DNA of 64,000 nucleotides from Mumia quercus (GCF_025506335.1 NZ_JANZYO010000001.1:124001-188000), one strand, 5' to 3'. Positions 17,576-26,490 are shown, counted from the stretch's first letter. Made by a program: numbers and translations. The notes: a model not told the origin generated them from the letters alone.

Positions 17576-19789
17576 CTAGCCGTCGTCGCCGTTGTCGCCG
17601 CGGCCACCGCCACCGCCGCCGCCACCACCGCCGCCGCGGCCGGGACGGTCGTTGTCGTTGTCGCCGCGGCCACCGCCGCCGTCACCCTTCTTGTCGTCCT
17701 TCGGCTTCTTGACCGGGGCACGAGGCGTGTCCGACGGCGCGGCACCGAGGCTGCCGGGGGTGTTGAAGGTGGCGTACGGCAGGTCGTCCTGGATCGCACG
17801 CATCGTGTCGGCCCACATCGGGCCCGCCAGGGCGGCGCCACCGACGGAGTTGAACGACATCGTCGTGCCGTTGAGCTCGGTGCCGATGAGCGACTTCCAG
17901 TGCCCCTCGCGGTTGGCGCCGGCGATCATCGACGACGTCACGAGCTTCGGGGTGTAGCCCATGTACCAGACGGCGCGGCTCTTCTGGGTGGTGCCGGTCT
18001 TGGCTGCCGACGGCTTGTTGAGCTGCAGCGCGGCACCGAACCCGCCTGACGACTGGACCCCGCGCAGGATCTGGTTCACCGAGTCGGCGGCCGCCTGCGA
18101 GAGGACCTTGTCGCACGCGGGCTTGTAGTCCTTGACGACCTTGCCGTCGGGGCCGGTGATCGAGGTGATCGGCATCGGCTTGCAGTACTCGCCACGCGCC
18201 GGGAACGTCGCGTACGCGGCCGCCATGTCGAGCGGGCTCACGTCGAGCGTGCCCAGCGTGAACGACGGGTAGGTGTCGTCGATGTCGGGAACGGGCATGC
18301 CCATCTTGGCCGCCATCTTGGTGGTCGCGCACAGCCCGACGAGACGCTCGAGCTGGGCGAAGTAGGTGTTGACCGACTGGCGCAGGCCACGGGTCATGTC
18401 GAAGCCGCCGGAGCCGGTCGAGTTGCTGACCTGCCACGAGCCCGCACCGTCGTCGTCGCACTGCGAGAACCCGCTGATGTTCATCGACTGCGGTGAGTTG
18501 AAGTACGTCGAGGTCGGGTAGCCCTTCTCGAGCGCCGCCGCGGCCGTGAAGACCTTGAACGTCGAGCCGGCCTGGAAGCCGTTGGCGCCGCCGAGCGACT
18601 TGGGCACGGTGTAGTTGATGTAGGTCTGTCCGGCCTTCTTGTTGTTGCCCATCGGACGCGACTGCGCCAGCGCACGGACAGCGCCGGTGCCGGGGACGAC
18701 GAGTGCCTGCGCGCCGATCGCGTTGTCGGTCGGCGCCACGCGGCCGGTGACGGCCTTGTCGGCGGCGCGCTGGAACTTCGGCTCCAGCGTCGTCTTGATC
18801 GTCAGGCCGCCGGTCTCGATCCGGTGGAGGCGCTCGTCCTCGTTCTTGCCCAGCGACTTGTCCTGCAGCAGGTAGCGGCGGACGTAGTCGCAGAAGAACG
18901 GCGCCTTGGTGCTGACGCAGCCGTTGGAGAAGGTCGTGATCTTGAGGCCGAGCGGCTGACCCATCGCCGTTTTGGCGACCTCGGGGGTGATGAGACCCTG
19001 GGCCTGCATCGCCGACAGCACGATGTTGCGACGACGCAGCGCGTTCTCCGGGTACGTCACCGGGTCGTACTCGACCGGGTTCTTGACCAGGCCCGCGAGC
19101 GTCGCCGCCTGCGTCAGGTTGAGGTCGGCCGCGCTCACGGAGAAGTAGTGACGGGCGGCGGCGCCGATGCCGTACGCGCCATCACCGAAGTACGAGATGT
19201 TGAGGTAGTTCTCGAGGATCTGGTGCTTGCTGTGCTTCTCCTCGTAGCTCATCGCGTACTTGAGCTCGCGGATCTTGCGGGCCGGGGTCACCTCGGTCGC
19301 GGCCTTGCGCTCCTCGGGAGTCGAGGCCTGCTGGATCAGGATGTTCTTGACGAGCTGCTGGGTCAGCGACGAGCCGCCCTGGGTGCGGCCGTCGGTCGCG
19401 TTGTTGACGAGGGCGCGGACCGTGCCCTTGATGTCGAGGGCGCCGTGCTCGAAGAATCGCGCGTCCTCGATCGAGACCACCGCCTGCTGCATCACCGGCG
19501 AGATCTTCTCGAGCGGGACGTCCTGGCGGTTCTGGGAGTAGAAGTAGGTGATCAGCGAGCCGTCGGCCGCCAGCACCTTCGACCGCTGAGGGATCGGGGT
19601 CTCGCGCAGCTCCAGGGGGAGCTCGTCGAAGCCTCGGGCGACGCTGTTGGACGTCACGCCGACGAACGCGGCCACCGGGATCGCGAGTCCGGCGACGAGA
19701 ACGCCGGCAAAGAGGCTGAGCAGCGCCATGGAGCCGATCGCCCGCGCCGTACCCATGCCTTCGTCGTCCCGACCGGTCCCCAGTTTCAT
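17576..19789 (-). CDS. ponA: Class A penicillin-binding protein (PonA2-type)
   Basis: Bifunctional peptidoglycan synthase of 737 residues from ATG 19789 (MKLGTGRDDEG). One N-terminal membrane helix is followed by a GT51 transglycosylase (IEDARFFEHGALDIKG, GGSSLTQQLVKN) and a transpeptidase with Ser in GSTFKV, SVN and KTGTT. It ends in a run of Gly, Asp, Asn and Arg (about 35 residues) instead of the PASTA domain of mycobacterial PonA2. The divergent whiB4, as in Mycobacterium, supports PonA2 type. A start 12 codons upstream is possible. Confidence 0.93.
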   Translation of the reverse strand: MKLGTGRDDEGMGTARAIGSMALLSLFAGVLVAGLAIPVAAFVGVTSNSVARGFDELPLELRETPIPQRSKVLAADGSLITYFYSQNRQDVPLEKISPVMQQAVVSIEDARFFEHGALDIKGTVRALVNNATDGRTQGGSSLTQQLVKNILIQQASTPEERKAATEVTPARKIRELKYAMSYEEKHSKHQILENYLNISYFGDGAYGIGAAARHYFSVSAADLNLTQAATLAGLVKNPVEYDPVTYPENALRRRNIVLSAMQAQGLITPEVAKTAMGQPLGLKITTFSNGCVSTKAPFFCDYVRRYLLQDKSLGKNEDERLHRIETGGLTIKTTLEPKFQRAADKAVTGRVAPTDNAIGAQALVVPGTGAVRALAQSRPMGNNKKAGQTYINYTVPKSLGGANGFQAGSTFKVFTAAAALEKGYPTSTYFNSPQSMNISGFSQCDDDGAGSWQVSNSTGSGGFDMTRGLRQSVNTYFAQLERLVGLCATTKMAAKMGMPVPDIDDTYPSFTLGTLDVSPLDMAAAYATFPARGEYCKPMPITSITGPDGKVVKDYKPACDKVLSQAAADSVNQILRGVQSSGGFGAALQLNKPSAAKTGTTQKSRAVWYMGYTPKLVTSSMIAGANREGHWKSLIGTELNGTTMSFNSVGGAALAGPMWADTMRAIQDDLPYATFNTPGSLGAAPSDTPRAPVKKPKDDKKGDGGGGRGDNDNDRPGRGGGGGGGGGGGRGDNGDDG
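17585..17695. repeat. Low-complexity CCG/CCA repeat encoding the Gly-rich PBP tail
   Basis: Near-perfect runs of gccgcc/ccaccg triplets encode 11 consecutive glycines and flanking RGDN motifs on the minus strand. It is coding low complexity, prone to length change. Confidence 0.7.
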
Positions 19790-19829
19790 GGGCCCCAGGT
19801 TACGGGAGCAGCGGAAACGCACCAAGCCG

Positions 19830-19845
19830 TAGTCCGAAAGGACTA
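19830..19845. promoter_or_regulatory. Inverted repeat in the ponA/whiB4 divergent promoter region
   Basis: TAGTCC-GAAA-GGACTA is a perfect 6-bp stem, followed by the palindrome GACTAGTC (19841-19848). It lies between two divergent genes and may be a regulator site. The regulator is not identifiable. Confidence 0.4.
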
Positions 19846-19945
19846 GTCGGAACCATCCGGGGTGCTCTGTTACGTGTTCTTCGACACCGTCAGGCTAGGG
19901 ACACACGAGCAGAGTCGATGCCATCTCGGGGAAGGTGTCCGGATC

Positions 19946-20239
19946 ATGACCTGGAACGAAGCTTGGGCCACCGTGGCCGTCTGCAAGGAGTCGCAGGACG
20001 CACTCTTCGTCAAGGGCGCAGAGCAGAACCGCGCCAAGCAGCTGTGCCGGGCGTGCCCGGTCAAGCTGGAGTGCCTCGCGGAGGCGCTCGACAACGACAT
20101 CGAGTGGGGCATCTGGGGCGGCATGACCGAGCGCGAGCGCCGCGCCCTGCTGCGCCGTCGCCCGAACGTCACCTCTTGGCGGACCCTCCTCGAGGCCGCC
20201 CGTACGAGCCAGCCCGCGAAGGCGCCCGCCCTCGTCTGA
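19946..20239 (+). CDS. whiB4: WhiB4-type iron-sulfur transcription factor
   Basis: WhiB-family redox regulator of 97 residues. Four cysteines bind a 4Fe-4S cluster: Cys13, Cys34, Cys37 and Cys43. The turn WGIWGG and the basic tail RERRALLRRRP follow. I start at ATG 19946 (MTWNEAW); the frame is open further upstream but carries no conserved sequence. Its position between the PonA2-type gene and the ArsA-like pair matches Rv3681c (WhiB4), which senses oxygen/NO and controls antioxidant genes. Confidence 0.92.
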   Translation: MTWNEAWATVAVCKESQDALFVKGAEQNRAKQLCRACPVKLECLAEALDNDIEWGIWGGMTERERRALLRRRPNVTSWRTLLEAARTSQPAKAPALV

Positions 20240-20254
20240 GACGACAGCGGCTTC

Positions 20255-21508
20255 CTAGCCGCCCGTTGACGGGCTGCCCAGCAGGTCGCCGATCGCCGTG
20301 AGGCCGTCGAGGTCGTGCACGTCGGTCGCGAGCCCGGGCACCTCGACCCGCCGTACGCGCGGGTGCGCGGCCGTGAAGCCCATGACGACGCGACGCTCGC
20401 GCTCGGCGACCCGTTCCCCGCGAGCGTGCACCTCGAGCAGCGCGGCCACGGCCTCGTCGTCGGCCGTCGTCCGGGCCTTGCTGCGCAGCCGGCGAGCAGC
20501 CGCGTGTGCCTCGTCGCCGTCGAGGAGCAGAGCAGGCTCCGTCATGCGGTTGACGACCAGTCCCGCGAGCGGCATCGCCTCCTGGCCGAGGCGCTCGACG
20601 AAGTACGACGCCTCCCGCATCGCGTCCGGCTCCGGGGACGCGACGACGAGGAAGGCCGTACCGGAGTTCTGCAGGAGCGCGTACGTGGCCTCGGCGCGCT
20701 GACGGAAACCCCCGAAGAGCGTGTCGAAGGCCGCCACGAACGTCTGCACGTCGCTGAGGACCTGCGCGCCGAGCACCTTGTTGAGCGCGGACGTGACCAT
20801 GCCGAAGCCGGCGGAGAACAACCTCGCCGGACCCTTCGCCGGCGCGAGCAGGAGGCGGATCAGCCGGCCGTCGAGCAGCGACGACAACCGCTCGGGGGCG
20901 TCGAGGAAGTCGAGCGCAGACCGCGACGGCGGGGTGTCGACGACGATGAGGTCCCACCGGCGCGTCTGTCCCGGGCCGCCCGCGACCGCCTCCGCGTGGA
21001 GCTGGCCGAGCTTCTCCATCGCCATGTACTCCTGCGTCCCGGCGAACGAGCTCGACAGCGCCTCGTAGAACGGGTTGGAGAGGATCTGCGCGGCCTTCTC
21101 CGGCGAGGCGTGGGCCTCCACGACCTCGTCGAAGGTCCGCTTCATGTCGAGCATCATCGCGTCGAGCGAGCCACCGCCTGCGCCGGCGTCCTTCACGGGC
21201 CGCGGCACGTTGTCGAGCTCGGTGAGGCCCAGCGACTGCGCGAGCCGGCGTGCGGGGTCGATCGTGAGGACGCACACCCGACGTCCGCGCTCGGCGGCGC
21301 GCAGGGCGAGGGCCGCCGAGGTGGTGGTCTTGCCGACGCCGCCGGAACCGCAGCAGACGATGATCTCGGTGGTCGGGTCGTCGATGAGCGCGTCGACGTC
21401 GAGCGCGGGCGCCGGCTCGTCCGCAGGGGACTCGAGGGTGCGCCTGCGCGACGGCGTACGAGGCTTCGGCGCGGTGCGCGACGCACGGCCCGACGCCGCG
21501 GGGCTCAC
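20255..21508 (-). CDS. ArsA/Get3-like ATPase, second of a pair (Rv3680-like)
   Basis: P-loop ATPase of 417 residues starting at GTG 21508, overlapping its partner by four bases. After a basic, Pro/Ser/Arg-rich N-terminal 45 residues comes the ArsA fold: CCGSGGVGKTTTSAALAL (deviant Walker A), TIDPARRLAQSLG (switch) and LIVVDTPPSRSALDFLDA (Walker B). No arsenite-binding cysteines are seen. The mycobacterial pair forms a Get3-like complex linked to metabolism rather than arsenite export; whether this one does is inference from position and fold. Confidence 0.88.
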   Translation of the reverse strand: MSPAASGRASRTAPKPRTPSRRRTLESPADEPAPALDVDALIDDPTTEIIVCCGSGGVGKTTTSAALALRAAERGRRVCVLTIDPARRLAQSLGLTELDNVPRPVKDAGAGGGSLDAMMLDMKRTFDEVVEAHASPEKAAQILSNPFYEALSSSFAGTQEYMAMEKLGQLHAEAVAGGPGQTRRWDLIVVDTPPSRSALDFLDAPERLSSLLDGRLIRLLLAPAKGPARLFSAGFGMVTSALNKVLGAQVLSDVQTFVAAFDTLFGGFRQRAEATYALLQNSGTAFLVVASPEPDAMREASYFVERLGQEAMPLAGLVVNRMTEPALLLDGDEAHAAARRLRSKARTTADDEAVAALLEVHARGERVAERERRVVMGFTAAHPRVRRVEVPGLATDVHDLDGLTAIGDLLGSPSTGG

Positions 21509-22497
21509 CGTACGCCTCCGTCGACGAGGCGGGCCCCCAGCGCGAAGAGCCCCGCGAGGTCGACCCCGTCCTCGAGGTGCGGCAGCTCCACCACCGGCGC
21601 GCCGGCCTCGGTGAGCACCGCCCGCTGGTGGGTCTGGAGCCGCTGTCGCCCGACGTGCTGCCGTCCCTCCTCGAGGAGCGCCGCCCCGGCACCGGCGTCG
21701 ACCTCCAGGTCCGCGCGCCGCAGGCTGCGGGTGACGGCGGCCGCGGTCAGGTCGCCGTTCGCGACCCGCTCGGCGGCCTCCTCGCTCAAGGGCGAGGGGA
21801 GGACCTGGTTGACGACCACGTGCCCGATCCCGAGGCCGACGTCGGTCAGCTCGTTGATCGCGTCCATCGTCTCCTGCACCGGCATCTCCTCGAGCAGCGT
21901 CACGAGGTGGACCGCCGTCCGCCGCGAGCGCATCATCGTCATGATCGAGTCGGCCTGGCGCTTCACCGGGCCGACCTTCGCAAGACCGGCGACCTCGCTG
22001 TTCACGTTGAGGAACCGCGTGATCCGCCCGGTCGGCGGCGCGTCGAGGACGACGGCGTCGTACGTGTAGGAGCCGTCGCTCTCGCGGCGCCGCACCGCCT
22101 CGTACACCTTGCCGGTGAGGAGGACGTCGCGGACGCCTGGCGCGATCGTCGTCGCGAAGTCGATCACGCCGAACCGGTCGAGCGCCCTGCCGGCGCGCCC
22201 GAGGCGGTAGAACATCGCGAGGTACTCGAGCAGCGCCTCCTCGGCGTCGATCGCCAGCGCGTAGACCGCGCCCTCGTCGGAGGCCGCGACCTGGCGCTCC
22301 TCGTACGGGAGCGGGGGCACGTCGAACAGCTGGGCGATACCCTGGCGTCCCTCCACCTCGCACAGCAGCACCCGCCTGCCCTCGCGGGCCAGGCCCAGCG
22401 CGAGAGCGGCGGCCACGGTGCTCTTGCCCGTCCCGCCCTTGCCCGTCACGACGTGCAGTCGCTTCTCCCCAGCCACGTCGTCGAGCGTAACCGCCAT
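21505..22497 (-). CDS. ArsA/Get3-like ATPase, first of a pair (Rv3679-like)
   Basis: P-loop ATPase of 330 residues, co-translated with the next ATPase. Walker A is VVTGKGGTGKSTVAAALAL with the signature lysine of the ArsA/MinD group; VEGRQGIAQLFD and VVLDAPPTGRITRFL correspond to switch and Walker B. I use ATG 22497 (MAVTLDDVAG); a longer frame exists upstream. It is divergent from a DUF4177-RidA operon, the same arrangement as Rv3679/Rv3678A in M. tuberculosis. Confidence 0.88.
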   Translation of the reverse strand: MAVTLDDVAGEKRLHVVTGKGGTGKSTVAAALALGLAREGRRVLLCEVEGRQGIAQLFDVPPLPYEERQVAASDEGAVYALAIDAEEALLEYLAMFYRLGRAGRALDRFGVIDFATTIAPGVRDVLLTGKVYEAVRRRESDGSYTYDAVVLDAPPTGRITRFLNVNSEVAGLAKVGPVKRQADSIMTMMRSRRTAVHLVTLLEEMPVQETMDAINELTDVGLGIGHVVVNQVLPSPLSEEAAERVANGDLTAAAVTRSLRRADLEVDAGAGAALLEEGRQHVGRQRLQTHQRAVLTEAGAPVVELPHLEDGVDLAGLFALGARLVDGGVR

Positions 22498-22524
22498 CCC
22501 CGAGGCCCGAAGGAGCACGAGGGA

Positions 22525-22530
22525 TACAGT
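22525..22530 (+). promoter_or_regulatory. -10 element of leaderless DUF4177-RidA operon
   Basis: TACAGT is followed by six bases and then the ATG at 22537, with no ribosome-binding site between. Confidence 0.5.
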
Positions 22531-22536
22531 CGGACC

Positions 22537-22698
22537 ATGACGCAGTGGGAGTACCTGACAGCGCCCGTCCTCGTGCACTCGACGAAGGCCATCCTCGACA
22601 ACTTCGGCCGCGACGGCTGGGAGCTCGTGCAGATCGTCCCGGGGATGAACCCGGAGAACCTCGTGGCGTACTTCAAGCGCCCGGTGCAGGGGGCATGA
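22537..22698 (+). CDS. Small DUF4177-like protein
   Basis: A 53-residue protein starting MTQWEYLTAPVLVH with the typical DUF4177 pattern NFGRDGWELVQIVPG. Function is unknown. A -10 hexamer six bases upstream supports a leaderless start here. It overlaps ridA by four bases (ATGA) and heads an operon of four genes. A similarly small gene sits at this place in mycobacteria (Rv3678A). Confidence 0.85.
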   Translation: MTQWEYLTAPVLVHSTKAILDNFGRDGWELVQIVPGMNPENLVAYFKRPVQGA

Positions 22699-23165
22699 TG
22701 CCGACGCCGGAGGAGAACCTCGCCGAGCTCGGCCTCGCCCTGCCCGAGGTCGTCGCGCCGGTCGCCGCGTACGTGCCCGCCGTGCGGACCGGGTCGTACG
22801 TCTACACGTCGGGTCAGCTCCCGATGCGTGACGGCGCCCTCATCAAGACCGGCAAGGTCGGCGCCGACGTCACCGGCGAGGAGGCGTACGAGTGCGCGCG
22901 CCTGTGCGCCCTCAATGCGCTCGCGGCCGTCGCGTCGCAGGCCGGCGGTGACCTGTCGCGTGTCGCTCGTGTGGTGAAGGCCGTCGTCTTCGTCGCGAGC
23001 ACGCCCGACTTCACGGGGCAGCCCCTGGTCGCCAACGGCGCGAGCGAGCTGCTCGCGGGCGTCTTCGGCGACGCCGGCGCGCACGCCCGCAGCGCGGTCG
23101 GCGTGAGCGTCCTGCCGCTCGACGCGCCCGTGGAGGTCGAGCTCGTCGTCGAGCTGACCGCATGA
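22695..23165 (+). CDS. RidA/YjgF family deaminase-like protein
   Basis: Protein of 156 residues of the RidA superfamily, which hydrolyses reactive enamine/imine intermediates. Visible are VYTSGQLPM, the long helix with ARLCALNALAAVASQAGG, and ARSAVGVSVLPLDAPVEVE with the conserved arginine. The start is ATG 22695 overlapping the previous stop. Its C terminus overlaps the Nudix gene by four bases. It corresponds to Rv3678c by position. Activity on imines is inferred. Confidence 0.87.
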   Translation: MMPTPEENLAELGLALPEVVAPVAAYVPAVRTGSYVYTSGQLPMRDGALIKTGKVGADVTGEEAYECARLCALNALAAVASQAGGDLSRVARVVKAVVFVASTPDFTGQPLVANGASELLAGVFGDAGAHARSAVGVSVLPLDAPVEVELVVELTA

Positions 23166-23980
23166 TCCGGCGGGTCCCCGTCCCGCCTTCGCTCGCCGAG
23201 CACGCCGCCACCGCCCGTACGGCCCCCGCCGCGCCCAAGGATGCGGCGACGGTGGTGCTGCTGCGTGACGGCGCGGACGGCGTCGAGGCGTACCTGATGC
23301 GCCGCCACCGCTCCATGGCGTTCGCGGCCGGCATGTACGTCTTCCCCGGCGGTGGCGTGGACCCGCGAGACTCCGACGGCGACGTCCCGTGGGCGGGGCC
23401 GAGCCCGGAGCAGTGGGCCGAGCGGCTCGGCTGCGAGACAGCGACGGCCCGGGCTCTGGTGTGCGCCGCGGTCCGCGAGACGTTCGAGGAAGCGGGTGTG
23501 CTGCTCGCCGGCCCGGACGCCGGCTCGCTCGTCTCGGACACCAGCGGCACCGACTGGGAGTCCGACCGGCTCGCGCTGGAGTCGCACACGCTCGCGTTCT
23601 CGGACTTCCTCGCGCGGCGGGGGCTGGTCCTGCGTACCGACCTCCTCGCGGCGTGGACGCACTGGATCACCCCTGCCTTCGAGCCGAAGCGGTACGACAC
23701 GCGCTTCTTCGTCGCGGTGATGCCGCACGGTCAGCGGGTCGGCACCCTGACCGGCGAGGCCGACCACGCCTCGTGGATGCCGCTGCGCGCGGCGCTCGCC
23801 TCGGTCGAGTCGGGCGAGATGGCGATGCTGCCGCCGACCGCCGTGACCTGCAAGGAGATCGCCGCGATGGAGTCCGCTGACGCCGCGCTCGCGTCGGCTC
23901 CCGCGCGGACGATCGTGCCGATCGAGCCGCGGCTGGTCGAGATCGACGGAACCTTCTACCTGGAGTCGGAGCAGCCATGA
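23162..23980 (+). CDS. Nudix hydrolase
   Basis: Protein of 272 residues. The Nudix-type core is visible: MYVFPGGGVDPRD and VRETFEEAGVLL give the G, REx2EE and G parts of the Nudix box, though with a long insertion between them, as in the NUDT19/RppH-like group. The substrate is likely a nucleoside or CoA diphosphate, not determinable here. It is co-translated with RidA and the metallo-hydrolase. Confidence 0.85.
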   Translation: MIRRVPVPPSLAEHAATARTAPAAPKDAATVVLLRDGADGVEAYLMRRHRSMAFAAGMYVFPGGGVDPRDSDGDVPWAGPSPEQWAERLGCETATARALVCAAVRETFEEAGVLLAGPDAGSLVSDTSGTDWESDRLALESHTLAFSDFLARRGLVLRTDLLAAWTHWITPAFEPKRYDTRFFVAVMPHGQRVGTLTGEADHASWMPLRAALASVESGEMAMLPPTAVTCKEIAAMESADAALASAPARTIVPIEPRLVEIDGTFYLESEQP

Positions 23981-24768
23981 CCGAGCGGTTCGACGGAGGC
24001 GTCGTCAGCGCCTGGGCGACGTGCGTGCGTGAGGACAACCCCGGCCACATGACCCTGGACGGCACCAACACCTGGGTCCTGCGGTCACCCGACGCCGGGC
24101 CGGGCGCGCGCTCGGTCGTCATCGACCCCGGCGAGCTCGACGAGCCGCACCTGCGTCGCGTCCTCGAGGCCGCCGCGCCCGTCGGAGTCGTCCTGCTGAC
24201 GCACCGCCACCACGACCACGCCGACGGTGCTCCGCGGTTCGCCGAGCTGGCGGCGGCCCCCGTACGTGCCGTCGACCCGGCGCTGTGCCTCGAGGCCGAC
24301 CCGCTGCGCGACGGCGAGGTCGTCGAGGTCGACGGCGTACGGCTCGACGTGCTCGCGACGCCGGGCCACACCACGGACTCGGCATCCTTCCTGCTGCGCG
24401 AGGACTCCGCGCTGCTGTCGGGCGACACGGTCCTCGGCCGCGGCACAACGGTCGTCGCCTATCCGGACGGCGCCCTCGGGCCGTACCTCGACTCGCTCGC
24501 CGCCCTGCGTGCTGCGGTGGACTCGGTGGGCGGGCCCGTCCGTCTGTACCCGGGGCACGGTCCCGTCCTCCCCGACGCCGGCGCCGTCCTCGCCGCGTAC
24601 GCCGCGCACCGCGAGGAGCGTCTGGCGCAGGTGCGCGCCGCGGTCGACGGGGGCGCGGTGACGGCCGACGAGGTCGTACGGACGGTGTACGCCGACGTCG
24701 ACAAGGCGCTGTGGCCCGCCGCCACGCTGTCGGTCGAGGCCCAGCTCGCCTACCTCCGCGACCACTAG
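23977..24768 (+). CDS. Metallo-beta-lactamase fold hydrolase
   Basis: Hydrolase of 263 residues with the zinc motif LLTHRHHDHADG, a following ATPGHTTDSASFLL, SGDTVLG and YPGHGPV. It resembles LACTB2-type hydrolases and matches Rv3677c by position. It is last in the DUF4177-RidA-Nudix operon. Substrate unknown; a thioester or RNA substrate would fit the family. Confidence 0.88.
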   Translation: MTERFDGGVVSAWATCVREDNPGHMTLDGTNTWVLRSPDAGPGARSVVIDPGELDEPHLRRVLEAAAPVGVVLLTHRHHDHADGAPRFAELAAAPVRAVDPALCLEADPLRDGEVVEVDGVRLDVLATPGHTTDSASFLLREDSALLSGDTVLGRGTTVVAYPDGALGPYLDSLAALRAAVDSVGGPVRLYPGHGPVLPDAGAVLAAYAAHREERLAQVRAAVDGGAVTADEVVRTVYADVDKALWPAATLSVEAQLAYLRDH

Positions 24769-24803
24769 CCCGCGAGTCACCGCGCGCACGCCCGCGAGTC
24801 ACC
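24769..24803 (-). repeat. Two copies of the dispersed 13-bp repeat
   Basis: CCCGCGAGTCACC occurs at 24769-24781 and again at 24791-24803, 22 bases apart, between two convergent genes. The second overlaps the stop codon of the pseudogene. They are the exact reverse complement of the copy at 4016. Confidence 0.6.
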
Positions 24804-25634
24804 AAGAGCGGGGACGCGGGATCAGCCCGAGCAGCGCTCCCAACTCCTGCTCGAACGAGTCGTCATCGCCGATGATCCGTTCGCGTGTCCCGATCACGAA
24901 CCGCCATCCGTACCTCCGCTCGACATAGCCTTGGCGCGTCGCGTTGTGGGCAACGTCGTCGTCGGTCGTGTGGAACTCGCGCCCGTCGTACTCGCTGGCC
25001 ACCAGCAGGTGCCGGTATCCGAGGTCGAACCATCTGTCGCGACCCCACTCGTCCACGACGTGCAGCTGTGTCGCCGGGCGGGGCAGACCGGCGTCGATGA
25101 TCCGTAGCCGCTGCCACGACTCGCCAGGTGACTCAGCGCCTGGATCGACGAGGCCGACGAGCTCGCGTGCCTGAGGTGCCCCTCGAAACCCCTTCAACCG
25201 ACGGACGTAGTCCTCGAGGTCGTGGAGAGCGAACAGCTCCGCGCGGAGCAGGCCGCGGCCGCGAGAGCGTACGGTCGCCACATCTTCCGAAGCAGGTCCG
25301 ACGCCGTACGGATCGGTGTCGTGACGCGGATGCCGTCGATCTCGGCGACGTCGGCATCCGGCAGCAACGCTTGCCGGCAGGAGACCCCCGGTGCCCGTAC
25401 GCGGCTGGCGCCGTGCGGCACGACGAGGCTCGGCGTCAGCAGATGGCGGTCGCTGGGGCGGAAGGTGTCGACGCCCCACAGCCACGAGGCGAAGCAGTCG
25501 CTGACGATGGCGTGCGCGGGCGTGACCAGGCGTACGGCGCGAACGCGGAGGTTCCTCGTGTCGGGAACCCCCGCGTCGACGTAGACGGATTTGAAGACCG
25601 GCCGCACGCGCTTCTCGGCGACTGCTCGCCGCAA
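24799..25634 (-). pseudogene. Frameshifted DUF559/AbiEi-like protein
   Basis: Two overlapping minus-strand frames together make one protein. The first (from about 25634, starting near a TTG) carries the middle domain RTASDLLRKMWRPYALAAA. The second (from about 25260 down) continues as LLRAELFALHDLEDYVRRL and ends in a DUF559/restriction-endonuclease-like domain (VASEYDGREFHT). A single missing base in the GC-only run at 25251-25265 would explain the break. The N-terminal helix-turn-helix also looks short, because a stop codon lies just upstream at the end of crp. It is a pseudogene or a sequencing error. Such proteins are common, variable and unassigned in actinobacteria. Confidence 0.7.
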
Positions 25635-25673
25635 GGCGTGCGCGCCGGTGACGCCGACCGCGAGGGTGCGCGC

Positions 25674-25686
25674 GGTGACTCGCGAG
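25674..25686 (+). repeat. Dispersed 13-bp repeat, one mismatch
   Basis: GGTGACTCGCGAG differs at one base from the copy at 4016. It lies just beyond the crp stop codon, between crp and the frameshifted gene. Confidence 0.5.
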
Positions 25687-25688
25687 GG

Positions 25689-26366
25689 TCAGCGGGCGCG
25701 CTTGGCGAGCCGGTCGGGCTCGATGATGACGACCGAGCGCGGCTCGAGCCGCAGCCAGCCGCGCATCGCGAAGTCGGCGAGCGCCTTGTTGACGGTCTCG
25801 CGCGAGGCGCCGACCAGCTGGGCGAGCTCCTCCTGCGTGAGGTCGTGGTGCACGTGGATGCCGTCGTCGGCCTTGCGGCCGAAGCGCTGCGAGAGGTCGA
25901 TGAGCGCCTTGGCGACACGGCCCGGCACGTCGGAGAAGACGAGGTCGGCGACGACGTCGTTCGTACGGCGCAGCCGCGACGCGAGCTGGTTGAGGAGCGC
26001 GCGGGACACGTTCGGGTGGTCGTTGAGCCACTTCGTGAGCTCGTCGTGGCCCAGGCTGTTGAGCTCGGAGTCGGTCACGGCGGTCGCGGTCGCCGAGCGC
26101 GGGCCCGGGTCGAAGAGGCTCAGCTCGCCGAACATCTGGCCGGGGCCGAGGATCGCGAGGAGGTTCTCGCGGCCGTCGGCCGAGCTGCGGCCGAGCTTGA
26201 TCTTGCCGTCGGTGACGATGTACAGCCGGTCGCCTTCGTCGCCCTCGTGAAAGAGCACTTCTCCGCGGCGCAGACGCGTCGCCGACATCTGCGAACCGAG
26301 CGACTCAGCGGCCTCGTCGTCCAGACCGGAGAAGAGCGGTGCCTGTCGAAGTACGTCGTTGTCCAC
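25689..26366 (-). CDS. crp: Crp/Fnr family cAMP-type transcription factor
   Basis: Global regulator of 225 residues. The cyclic-nucleotide domain has GDRLYIVTDGKIKLGR and the phosphate cassette MFGELSLFDPGPRSATATA, and the C-terminal helix-turn-helix is DLTQEELAQLVGASRETVNK. Residues 120 onward are strikingly like M. tuberculosis CRP (Rv3676). The start is GTG 26366, with AAGGAGAA three bases upstream; the frame is open further up but not conserved. It is divergent from nth as in Mycobacterium. Candidate target sites occur at 33983, 34059 and 50709. Confidence 0.94.
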   Translation of the reverse strand: MDNDVLRQAPLFSGLDDEAAESLGSQMSATRLRRGEVLFHEGDEGDRLYIVTDGKIKLGRSSADGRENLLAILGPGQMFGELSLFDPGPRSATATAVTDSELNSLGHDELTKWLNDHPNVSRALLNQLASRLRRTNDVVADLVFSDVPGRVAKALIDLSQRFGRKADDGIHVHHDLTQEELAQLVGASRETVNKALADFAMRGWLRLEPRSVVIIEPDRLAKRAR

Positions 26367-26484
26367 GGGTTCTCCTTGACCGAAATGTTGTGTCACGCAC
26401 TTGTCAGTGTCTCTCATCCTGGCAACTCGGCGCCACCGGCGGCCCCCGCGCGTCGTGGCAGGGATGCCTGTCGCCTCGGCCCCG

Positions 26485-26490
26485 TACCCT
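26485..26490 (+). promoter_or_regulatory. -10 element of leaderless nth
   Basis: TACCCT is followed by six bases and GTG 26497. No ribosome-binding site lies between. Confidence 0.5.

Noticed and set aside
19846-19945. SigR/SigH-type promoter (GGAAC with a GTT -10) before whiB4
   Set aside because: GGAAC is present at about 19849, but the following GTT motifs are 15 or 22 bases away, which does not fit the usual spacing.
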